From Bacteroidota bacterium (GTDB lineage Bacteria > Bacteroidota > Bacteroidia > Bacteroidales > VadinHA17): a stretch of 6,313 nt of DNA. Every line of letters starts with the position of its first letter. The stretch's first letter is position 1. The notes beneath the pieces are model-generated. The model saw only the letters and a program-made list of their open reading frames with translations. It did not search any database and had not been told where the DNA came from. The stretch covers positions 1 to 6,313 of the forward strand of contig VGGM01000101.1 in assembly GCA_016868515.1 (NCBI GenBank), written 5' to 3'. Positions 1-5,715 of this stretch are shown piece by piece. The position numbers and the translations under genes were made by a program.

Positions 1-26
1 AACCCGCAACCCGCAACCCGCAACCC
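1..26. repeat. Heptamer tandem repeat (AACCCGC, 3.7 copies) inside the polA linker
   Basis: Three perfect copies of AACCCGC (1-7, 8-14, 15-21) and a partial fourth (AACCC, 22-26) start at the window edge, so the array may continue upstream. It lies in the open polA frame and encodes part of the Pro/Gln/Ala-rich linker before the exonuclease domain. Because the unit is 7 bases, gain or loss of a single copy would shift the polA frame, whereas three units keep it and add seven residues. Confidence 0.85.
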
Positions 27-1891
27 AGGCCTCCCTATTCGACACTCCCGCTGCAGGCGAGGTCTACATACCTCAGAATATCAACAATATAAAAAACACC
101 CCGCACGACTACCGTCACGCAGACACACCCGATGAAATAAAGGCCCTCGCTGCTACGCTGATCAGCCTGCCTGCATTCTGTTTCGACACCGAAACAACCG
201 ATATCAATCCGCTGGAATCTGAACTCGTGGCAATAGCATTCTCATGGGAGAAGGGCAGGGGATGGCTTGTAAGTTTCGACGGAAGGAAGGATGATGTTGG
301 CCGGAAACTCGAAATCCTGAGGCCGGTATTCGCATCGGAGTCGATCATGAAAGTCGGTCATAACCTGAAATTCGATATTCAGGTTCTTGGCAATTATGGT
401 TTAGAGGTAAATGGCCCCCTTTTCGATACCATGATAGCTCATTACCTGCTGGAACCAGATATGCGGCACAAGATGGACTTTCTGGCCGAGTCATACCTCG
501 GATACAGACCTGTGCCTATTGAATCACTGATCGGAAGCAAAGGTTCAGGTCAGAAGACTATGAGATCTGTGCCTCTGAACGATATAATTGAATATGCCGT
601 TGAGGATGCCGATGTTACCTGGCAGCTCTACAGGCTGTTTGAACCGAAGCTTGATAGTGAAAACTTAATCACACTTGCCCGCGAAATTGAAATGCCGCTT
701 ATTCCCGTGCTTGCCGGTATGGAGCGAAAGGGAATCCGGCTTAATAAGGATGACCTGAAAAACTATGCTGCTCAGCTCAGGGAAGATATTATTCAGCTTG
801 AGAAAGAGATATACCGGCTTGCCGGTTCTGAATTCAATATCTCTTCACCAAAGCAATTGGGCGACATTCTTTTCCTTAGACTAAAACTCGACAACGAGGC
901 GCGCAAAACCAAAACAGGGCAATTCAGTACCAACGAGGAGATCCTTCAGAGACTTGCACACAGGCACCCCATAGTCGACAAGGTGCTCGAATACCGCGGT
1001 TTTACCAAATTGCTTTCAACCTACGTTGATTCCCTGCCGGCGCTCATTAATCAGCGTACCGGGCGCGTACACACATCATTCAACCAGGCTGTCGCATCAA
1101 CGGGCAGGCTGAGCAGCAACAACCCCAACATGCAGAACATTCCTGTCCGCGATGAGGCAGGCCGCGAAATAAGAAAGGCTTTTGTGCCGGCCGACGGATT
1201 CATTTACCTTTCGGCCGACTATTCACAGATAGAGCTCAGACTTATGGCTCACCTTAGCGGCGACAGCGCCATGATTGCCGATTTTGAATCGGGTAACGAC
1301 ATTCACGCCGCCACCGCATCGAAAATATTCAATGTACCCATTGACCAGGTTACCCGCGAAATGAGGGCCAGGGCCAAAACTGCCAACTTCGGAATCATTT
1401 ACGGCATTTCGTCATTCGGTCTTTCCGAGAGGCTTACAATCGGCAGGAAGGAGGCCAAAGAGCTTATTGACGGCTACTTTGCCTCCTATCCGGGTGTGAA
1501 GGTTTATATGGATAGTTGTATCAGGAACGCCAGGGAGAAGGGATATGTGACAACAATGTTCGGCCGCCGCCGCTACCTCGCCGATATCAATTCAAGGAAC
1601 CAGGTGGTGCGGGGAAATGCCGAGAGGAACGCCATCAACGCCCCTATCCAGGGTACCGCAGCCGATATCATAAAGGTGGCCATGATACGGATTCACCGAA
1701 GGTTGAGGGAGGAGTTCCCGTCGGCATTTATGATACTGCAGGTACACGATGAACTTATCTTCGAGGTAAGACCGTCGGAGGCCGACAGACTGCGTACGAT
1801 GGTAACCGAAGAGATGGCAGGCGCAGCATCGCTTAAGGTGAAAATGGTAATCGACTCAGGAACAGGAACAAACTGGCTGGAGGCGCATTAA
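2..1891 (+). CDS. polA: DNA polymerase I, 5'-truncated by the window edge (proofreading exonuclease and polymerase domains)
   Basis: DNA polymerase I fills gaps in excision repair and replaces Okazaki primers. The frame is open to the first base of the window, so this is the last 629 residues, equivalent to the Klenow fragment plus a linker; the 5' nuclease domain would lie upstream. Numbering from base 2: residues 1-25 are a Pro/Ala/Gln-rich linker containing QASLF. The DnaQ-like 3'-5' exonuclease follows, with FDTETT (D62, E64), GHNLKFD (D125) and YAVEDAD (Y198, D202); all metal ligands are present, so proofreading is probably active. The polymerase domain has TGRLSSNNPNMQNIPVR, motif A SADYSQIELR (D406, E411), the O-helix (R455, K459, F463, Y467) and motif C LQVHDELIFEV (D583, E584). 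Phe at the E. coli F762 position is seen. A GTG at 227 falls inside the exonuclease domain and is not a real start. The stop is TAA, followed by a repeat-rich spacer. The identification is certain; only the missing 5' part is unknown. Confidence 0.97.
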   Translation, partial: TRNPQPATQASLFDTPAAGEVYIPQNINNIKNTPHDYRHADTPDEIKALAATLISLPAFCFDTETTDINPLESELVAIAFSWEKGRGWLVSFDGRKDDVGRKLEILRPVFASESIMKVGHNLKFDIQVLGNYGLEVNGPLFDTMIAHYLLEPDMRHKMDFLAESYLGYRPVPIESLIGSKGSGQKTMRSVPLNDIIEYAVEDADVTWQLYRLFEPKLDSENLITLAREIEMPLIPVLAGMERKGIRLNKDDLKNYAAQLREDIIQLEKEIYRLAGSEFNISSPKQLGDILFLRLKLDNEARKTKTGQFSTNEEILQRLAHRHPIVDKVLEYRGFTKLLSTYVDSLPALINQRTGRVHTSFNQAVASTGRLSSNNPNMQNIPVRDEAGREIRKAFVPADGFIYLSADYSQIELRLMAHLSGDSAMIADFESGNDIHAATASKIFNVPIDQVTREMRARAKTANFGIIYGISSFGLSERLTIGRKEAKELIDGYFASYPGVKVYMDSCIRNAREKGYVTTMFGRRRYLADINSRNQVVRGNAERNAINAPIQGTAADIIKVAMIRIHRRLREEFPSAFMILQVHDELIFEVRPSEADRLRTMVTEEMAGAASLKVKMVIDSGTGTNWLEAH

Positions 1892-1900
1892 TAAAATGGC

Positions 1901-1947
1901 GTAGGGGACATAGGAGACGTAGGAGACGTAAGGGGCGTATAAGGGGT
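1901..1947. repeat. Degenerate 9-bp tandem repeat in the polA-moaD spacer
   Basis: About five diverged copies of a G-rich 9-base unit follow the polA stop: GTAGGGGAC (1901), ATAGGAGAC (1910), GTAGGAGAC (1919), GTAAGGGGC (1928), then a looser GTATAAGGGGT (1937). The array is non-coding. It has no long inverted arm and does not look like a terminator or a riboswitch. Its function is unknown, and replication slippage is the simplest origin. Confidence 0.7.
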
Positions 1948-1963
1948 TGCTTGTTTTGGGTTT

Positions 1964-2005
1964 CGGTCGCCGGACGCCGGTCGCCGGCTGCCGGTCGCCG
2001 GACGC
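1964..2005. repeat. GC-rich 14-bp (2 x 7) tandem repeat, three copies, in the polA-moaD spacer
   Basis: Three 14-base units lie at 1964-1977, 1978-1991 and 1992-2005. Units 1 and 3 are identical (CGGTCGCCGGACGC) and unit 2 differs at two positions (CGGCTGC in its second half). Each unit is itself two related heptamers, so this is also six copies of a CGGNNGC-type 7-mer. The block is much richer in GC than its flanks. It contains GCCGG/CCGGC inverted arms around a TCG loop (1976-1988) but no following T-run, so it is not a standard intrinsic terminator. It ends 45 bases before moaD. Confidence 0.8.
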
Positions 2006-2050
2006 CTTCTTCCGGATAATGATTAACTTTACAGCGTAAATGGAAATGAG

Positions 2051-2284
2051 ATGTCAGTAAGAGTATTATTCTTCGGTTTTCTGGCCGAGAGGGCCGGGGC
2101 ACCGGAAAAGAGATATGAGGCAGTTACCGATACCAATGCCCTCGAAGCGATGGTTGCAGGGGAGATTGAGGGTCTGCAGGAGTACAGCTATATTGTTTCC
2201 GTAAACAGGCAGGCCATAAGGGGAAACACACCGCTGAATGACGGCGATGAGGTTGCTTTCCTTCCTCCTTTTGCCGGAGGTTGA
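2051..2284 (+). CDS. moaD: Molybdopterin synthase small subunit, sulfur carrier protein MoaD
   Basis: MoaD is a ubiquitin-like sulfur carrier. Its C-terminal glycine is adenylated and thiocarboxylated (normally by MoeB and a sulfurtransferase), and it then gives sulfur to cyclic pyranopterin monophosphate in the MoaD2-MoaE2 complex, making molybdopterin in the cytoplasm. The 77-residue length matches the family (about 80). It begins with a beta strand, VRVLFFGFLAERAG, carries the NGDEVAFLPP-like segment as NDGDEVAFLPPFAGG, and ends exactly in Gly-Gly, which is required for activity. The ATG is preceded by a weak purine stretch (GGAAATGAG) and not a clear Shine-Dalgarno. The stop codon is 20 bases before the preferred moaE start, so the two genes are surely co-transcribed. 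The other cofactor genes (moaA, moaC, moeB) are not in the window. The function call is very secure. Confidence 0.95.
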   Translation: MSVRVLFFGFLAERAGAPEKRYEAVTDTNALEAMVAGEIEGLQEYSYIVSVNRQAIRGNTPLNDGDEVAFLPPFAGG

Positions 2285-2304
2285 ATTTCCATGACAGTGC
2301 TGCT

Positions 2305-2733
2305 ATGTCGAGAGAGAGATATCTTGTTCAGGGTGCGGTGACCCACGCCATGATAGGCGAAACGGTCGGCGCCGATGCCACGGGTGATACTGCAGGAGCA
2401 ATATCGGTTTTTGCCGGACAGGTCAGGGCCGATGTGTTTGATGGCAGAACAGTTGCGGCAATCGAATACTCATCATATGAGGCAATGCTGAAAGAAGCCG
2501 TAGCCGGAATAAGGGAGGTAATCTTCAATGCCTTCAGTGATGTAAAAACAGTGACCATAATTCATTCAACCGGAGTGGTCAAAGCGGGTGAAATATCGCT
2601 GCTGGTGGTGGTTACTGCAGGTCACCGCGATCAGGCAATGAGGGCATGTACCCACACCGTCGAACTTGTTAAGGAAAAACTGCCTGTCTGGAAAAAAGAG
2701 ATTTTTGAGGACGAAAGCCACCGCTGGGTATAG
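2305..2733 (+). CDS. moaE: Molybdopterin synthase catalytic (large) subunit MoaE
   Basis: MoaE is the catalytic subunit of molybdopterin synthase. It binds cyclic pyranopterin monophosphate and receives two sulfurs from thiocarboxylated MoaD. The 142-residue protein shows the family landmarks: AISVFAGQVR (R41, E. coli R39), IEYSSYEAM, the IIHSTGVVKAGEISLLVVV strand region, TAGHRDQAM (H107, R108), and KEKLPVWKKE with K123 and K130, spaced like the E. coli active-site lysines K119 and K126. It ends in HRWV, typical of the family core; E. coli MoaE has a longer tail. I chose the ATG at 2305. A TTG at 2281 is in frame and would overlap the moaD stop by four bases, but the extra residues (NFHDSAA) do not look like the family. 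A GGAGG lies at 2276-2280, within the moaD Gly codons, too far from 2305 to be its ribosome site. The gene ends 8 bases from the stop of the convergent protease gene. Confidence 0.94.
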   Translation: MSRERYLVQGAVTHAMIGETVGADATGDTAGAISVFAGQVRADVFDGRTVAAIEYSSYEAMLKEAVAGIREVIFNAFSDVKTVTIIHSTGVVKAGEISLLVVVTAGHRDQAMRACTHTVELVKEKLPVWKKEIFEDESHRWV

Positions 2734-2741
2734 AAGCGGCT
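2716..2741. terminator. Weak hairpin at the moaE/protease convergent junction, possible bidirectional terminator
   Basis: AGCC...GCT (2716-2725, with a 3-base bulge) can pair with AGCGGCT (2735-2741) around a 9-base loop. Both convergent genes end here, with stop codons at 2731-2733 (plus) and 2742-2744 (minus), so termination must occur at or beyond this point. The stem is short and bulged, overlaps the end of moaE, and has no T-run on either side, so the call is tentative. Confidence 0.2.
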
Positions 2742-4400
2742 TCACTTCACCGGGGTCAGAATCTGATTGTACCGCGTGCGGTTGTTGAGCAGTTCAACCG
2801 CCTTCAGCACTGTTGAGTCTTTCTTTGCTGCGTTTTCAATGGCTCCCTCCTGATAATAGTAACGTTCGGTTATCTCATCTTCAAGAAGCTCGGATATCTC
2901 CTCTCTGAAAAGCTCAAGATCTTTGTCAAGATTGACAGCCAGCTTCGATTGCAGCTCGCTGAACTCCTTTTCGTACAGATCGTAGTATTTCTCACGGCGG
3001 GCGGTGCTGATAAGTGTTGAAAGCTGGGATGATGTTGCTGTTTTGTAGGTAAAATGTCTCTCCTTCAGAAAGTTCCTGAAGTCGTTATATACCTTTTCTG
3101 TTATGACTATATCCGAAGGAGATGTAGCCGGAGGGTTGGAGTAGTAGTACCTGGTTGCAAAGTCGAAAATATGGTTGTATACATAAAGCTCGCTGGCCAC
3201 CTGGCTGAGCGTGGGAGGTATCACTTCAATATCGGGCAGTATGCCCCCGCCATCCCGTACAACCCGCCCGTTGCGGGTTTTGAACTCACTTATAAGTGAA
3301 TCGGGTATAAACCCCACGCTGCCATCTTCATTACGATGGGTAAAGTCGAGTGCCTGTATACACCGTCCGCTGGGAATGTAGTACTTAGCCGTTGTTACTT
3401 TAAGCTGTGCATTATAACTGAGAGGCCGGGTTATCTGAACGAGTCCCTTGCCGAAGCTTCGCTGTCCCATAACCACTCCGCGGTCGAGATCCTGAATTGC
3501 TCCGGCAACTATTTCCGCTGCCGAGGCTGAACCCCTGTTTATCAGCACCACAAGGGGTATATTCTCATCTGTCGCCTGCCTGGTTGTCTTGTAGGTGGCA
3601 TCAAACTGTTTCACCTTTCCCTTTGTATAGACCACTTCGCTCCCGGCTCCGACGAATATGTTGACAATGTCGGCTGCCTCATTGATAAGTCCTCCCGGGT
3701 TACCCCTTAGATCGAGCACCAGTTGGGTAAGGTTGTGTTTTTCCTTCAGGTCGAGGAAGGCTGCCTTTACATCCTGGTTACAATTCTGCGTGAAACTGGT
3801 GAACCTGATATAGCCGGTATTTTCATTGAGCATCCCATACCACGGTACAGGTGCTACCGCCACCCGCTCCCGCTTAACGGGTACCATGAGTTCATTTCCG
3901 TTTCGTTCGATCGTTACATTAATTGTAGTGCCGGGATCTCCCTTTAGGTTGTCACTTACCTTATCAACGGGCAACCCTTTCAGCGATTTTTCATCAACCA
4001 TCTTCAGAATATCCCCGGGCCTGATTCCTGAAATATCGGCCGGGAATCCCTTGTAAACCTGAGTTATAACCGTATAATCCCCCGCGTTCCTGACCAGAGC
4101 GCCAATACCACCGTACTTGCCTGTAGTCATAAAGGCGATGTCATCAACCTCCTCTTCAGCGTAAAAAACGGTATATGGATCGAGTGTCTGCAGCATTGAG
4201 TTAATGCCGGTTCTTACAATTTTGTCAGGATCAACCTCATCAACATAGAAACTATTGAGTTCCCTGAAAAGAGAAAAGAACATATCGAGGTTTCTGGCTA
4301 TCCTGAAGTCACGCGACTGATCCTGTGGCAGGAAACCGGTAACAAGCATCATGATAACCGTTACGAGCATTATTACACTATAGCGGGCAGACTTTGTCAT
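2742..4400 (-). CDS. S41-family C-terminal processing peptidase (CtpA/Prc type), membrane-anchored, PDZ-containing
   Basis: This is a serine protease of MEROPS family S41 that cleaves periplasmic or envelope proteins near their C-termini. The 552 residues start with a short basic segment and one hydrophobic helix (about 8-24), a signal anchor or signal peptide with no lipobox Cys. Next are an N-terminal helical segment with LDPYTVFY (73-80), a PDZ domain (about 88-175; GGIGALV, GIRPGDILKMVD) that probably recognises substrate C-termini, and the protease core (about 190-395) with LVLDLRGNPGG (227-237). The Ser-Lys dyad is S293 in RGSASAAEI and K318 in SFGKGLVQ; their 25-residue spacing equals that of E. 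coli Tsp S430/K455, and D304 matches D441. Residues about 400-552 form a charged, tyrosine-rich helical tail longer than in minimal CtpA proteins. It starts with an ATG and lies 85 bases after rnpA on the same strand, so it may be read through or have its own promoter. The natural substrate is unknown. Confidence 0.93.
   Translation of the reverse strand: MTKSARYSVIMLVTVIMMLVTGFLPQDQSRDFRIARNLDMFFSLFRELNSFYVDEVDPDKIVRTGINSMLQTLDPYTVFYAEEEVDDIAFMTTGKYGGIGALVRNAGDYTVITQVYKGFPADISGIRPGDILKMVDEKSLKGLPVDKVSDNLKGDPGTTINVTIERNGNELMVPVKRERVAVAPVPWYGMLNENTGYIRFTSFTQNCNQDVKAAFLDLKEKHNLTQLVLDLRGNPGGLINEAADIVNIFVGAGSEVVYTKGKVKQFDATYKTTRQATDENIPLVVLINRGSASAAEIVAGAIQDLDRGVVMGQRSFGKGLVQITRPLSYNAQLKVTTAKYYIPSGRCIQALDFTHRNEDGSVGFIPDSLISEFKTRNGRVVRDGGGILPDIEVIPPTLSQVASELYVYNHIFDFATRYYYSNPPATSPSDIVITEKVYNDFRNFLKERHFTYKTATSSQLSTLISTARREKYYDLYEKEFSELQSKLAVNLDKDLELFREEISELLEDEITERYYYQEGAIENAAKKDSTVLKAVELLNNRTRYNQILTPVK
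3261..3279. repeat. Perfect 7-bp inverted repeat inside the protease gene
   Basis: AACCCGC (3261-3267) and GCGGGTT (3273-3279) are perfect inverted arms around the 5-base loop CCGTT. The site is coding (around residues TRNGRVV, 375-381 of the protease). The arm is the same heptamer that is tandemly repeated at bases 1-26. It may be only a coincidence of codon use; no T-run or known regulatory role is visible. Confidence 0.4.
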
Positions 4401-4485
4401 AACCTGGAATTATTTGGAGATTAATATGCGAAAATAAGATTATCTGTAACCCCGGACATTAACCATGAGTATTTTTAAATGAACT

Positions 4486-4884
4486 TTAACATGGATCAGA
4501 TGCCTGAACAGCCTTTTCAGAGAGCTTTCCGAGAGCAGTGATAACACCTTTTTCGATTTCGGCATAACCGACTACCTCCTTTTCGGTATACTGAAACATG
4601 AAAACCAGTTTTATCCCGGCTCTTGAAATATCTGAATAGAATGAATCCTTGTTCTTCCTGTAGGCTTCCTTGATTCGTCGCCTTATAATGTTGCGGGTAA
4701 CAGCCTTCCTGAAATTGCGGCTGGAAACGGCAGGAGTCATCTGTGCCGGATATGGCTGCTGACGGTCTGTTTTCAGCCAGACCACCCTGAAAGGATAGCA
4801 GAAAAATGATTTTCCGGTTCCGAAAAGCTCCTCAATAATTTTACGGCTGCATAACCGCTCCGGTTTTTTGAAAGTCTGGGGCAT
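4486..4884 (-). CDS. rnpA: Ribonuclease P protein component
   Basis: RnpA is the small basic protein subunit of RNase P. It binds the catalytic RNA (rnpB, not seen in this window) and the 5' leader of precursor tRNAs, helping to remove the leader. The 132-residue product is the usual length for the family (about 110-140) and is rich in Lys and Arg. It opens with FKKPERLCSRKIIEELFGTG, the usual N-terminal substrate-binding region, and carries the signature RNR block FRKAVTRNIIRRRIKEAYR at 58-76. Its C-terminus ends in Cys-132. The start is ATG (4884), 24 bases after the hemD stop, so the gene is probably translated from a polycistronic mRNA; no clear Shine-Dalgarno is present. It is not next to rpmH, the common position in Proteobacteria and Firmicutes, and no yidD follows it: only 85 non-coding bases separate it from the protease gene. 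Confidence 0.92.
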   Translation of the reverse strand: MPQTFKKPERLCSRKIIEELFGTGKSFFCYPFRVVWLKTDRQQPYPAQMTPAVSSRNFRKAVTRNIIRRRIKEAYRKNKDSFYSDISRAGIKLVFMFQYTEKEVVGYAEIEKGVITALGKLSEKAVQASDPC

Positions 4885-4892
4885 GATCAGGT

Positions 4893-4908
4893 AGCCCGGC
4901 AGCCCGGC
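4893..4908. repeat. 8-bp direct duplication in the rnpA leader
   Basis: AGCCCGGC occurs twice back to back (4893-4900 and 4901-4908), filling most of the 24-base gap between the hemD stop (4909-4911) and the rnpA start (4882-4884). On the transcribed strand it reads GCCGGGCT twice. It sits where the ribosome would bind for rnpA and could affect its translation, but a recent slippage event with no function is just as likely. Confidence 0.6.
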
Positions 4909-5664
4909 CTATTTATTGTTGTTCTTTCCGTACTCTTTAAGAAAATTCTCAAGAGCCATGGTCATTGAAGGAGCCTCCGGGTTAGGTGCATTAATGTCGA
5001 GCCTGAATCCCTCCTTAACAACTGCTTCTGCTGTTGTCGGCCCGAAGGCACCAATCTTTATCTCTCCCTGCTCGAATGAAGGAAAGTTTTCCTTAAGCGA
5101 CTTTATACCGGCCGGACTGAAAAAAAGGAGTATATCGTAGTCAAAATCCCTGACACTCGAAAAATCACTGCTGATGGTTTTGAACATAACACCAACGGAG
5201 AACTTAATGTTGTTCTTCTTCAGCAACTCGGGAATCTCAGCCTTGTGGGGAATGGAGAGCGGAACAAAAAAGTTCTCTTCCTTGTGCTTCAGTATGACAT
5301 CAATAAGATCCTGGAAAAGAGATTTACCATGGAAAATTTTCCGCTTCCTGTAAACAATATATTTCTGGAGATAAAATGCAACATTCTCGGTAATGCAGAA
5401 ATACTTCATTGTATCAGGAACTACTATCCGCATTTCGTTGCATATCCTGAAATAGTGGTCAATAGCAGTCTTACAGGTGAAGACTACGGCCGTGAAATCA
5501 GCAAGGTTGATTTTCTGCTGCCTGAAGTCCTTAGAGTTTATGCCCTCAACCTGGATAAAAGGCTTGAAATCAATTTTCAGGTTGTACTTCCTGGCCAGCT
5601 CATAATAGGGGGACTTCGGGTTTGTTGGCTCAGGTTGCGACACTAACACCTTCTTTATCTTCAA
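4909..5664 (-). CDS. hemD: HemD-family protein, putative uroporphyrinogen-III synthase
   Basis: The family reaction closes hydroxymethylbilane with inversion of ring D to give uroporphyrinogen III, the precursor of heme, siroheme and B12. HemD proteins have low sequence conservation, so I rely on short blocks in the 251-residue product: KKVLVSQPEPT at the N-terminus, DFTAVVFTCKTAIDHYF (56-72; a Cys where relatives usually have Ser), FFSPAGIKSL (181-190) and IGAFGPTTAEAVVKEGF (204-220), followed by APNPEAPSM (226-234), the usual C-terminal HemD pattern of two alpha/beta lobes. The start is an unusual TTG at 5664, exactly where relatives have ATG before KIKK. In frame upstream, a stop (5689-5691) is reached with no ATG, GTG or other TTG. 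The protein is rich in Lys, Phe, Ile and Asn. It lies between DUF4271 and rnpA, with no other tetrapyrrole gene visible. Family membership is firm; enzyme activity is inferred. Confidence 0.85.
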   Translation of the reverse strand: MKIKKVLVSQPEPTNPKSPYYELARKYNLKIDFKPFIQVEGINSKDFRQQKINLADFTAVVFTCKTAIDHYFRICNEMRIVVPDTMKYFCITENVAFYLQKYIVYRKRKIFHGKSLFQDLIDVILKHKEENFFVPLSIPHKAEIPELLKKNNIKFSVGVMFKTISSDFSSVRDFDYDILLFFSPAGIKSLKENFPSFEQGEIKIGAFGPTTAEAVVKEGFRLDINAPNPEAPSMTMALENFLKEYGKNNNK

Positions 5665-5715
5665 GAGAAAACAGATTATGTTCGACCTTCAAATACCTCT
5701 TGCGGAGCGATTCTG

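Noticed and set aside
1..26. CRISPR-like or telomere-like repeat
   Set aside because: The unit is only 7 bases, has no spacers, and lies within an open coding frame.
1516..1752. 78-residue plus-strand open frame inside polA
   Set aside because: It is an out-of-frame shadow of the highly conserved polymerase domain.
227..1891. polA starting at the GTG at 227
   Set aside because: The frame is open upstream to base 2, and that part encodes the first exonuclease motif (FDTETT, 182-199), so the GTG is an internal Val codon.
1964..2005. Intrinsic terminator for polA
   Set aside because: Short GC-rich inverted arms exist as a by-product of the repeat, but there is no T-run after them.
2024..2031. 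TAACTTTA as a Bacteroidota -7 promoter box (TAnnTTTG) for moaD
   Set aside because: It matches five of six fixed positions, but no TTTG -33 element lies at the right distance. A match of this quality is common by chance.
1833..2102. 89-residue minus-strand open frame over the polA-moaD spacer
   Set aside because: It overlaps the ends of polA and moaD and consists mostly of translated tandem repeats (low-complexity Arg/Pro/Leu); no family resemblance.
4429..4436. TATTTTCG (minus strand) as a -7 promoter box for the protease gene
   Set aside because: Five of six fixed positions match, but no -33 TTTG is present about 20 bases upstream in an AT-rich gap, so I cannot support it.
5245..5646. 133-residue plus-strand open frame antisense to hemD
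   Set aside because: It is fully inside hemD on the opposite strand, shows no recognisable motif, and the HemD frame has clear family blocks.
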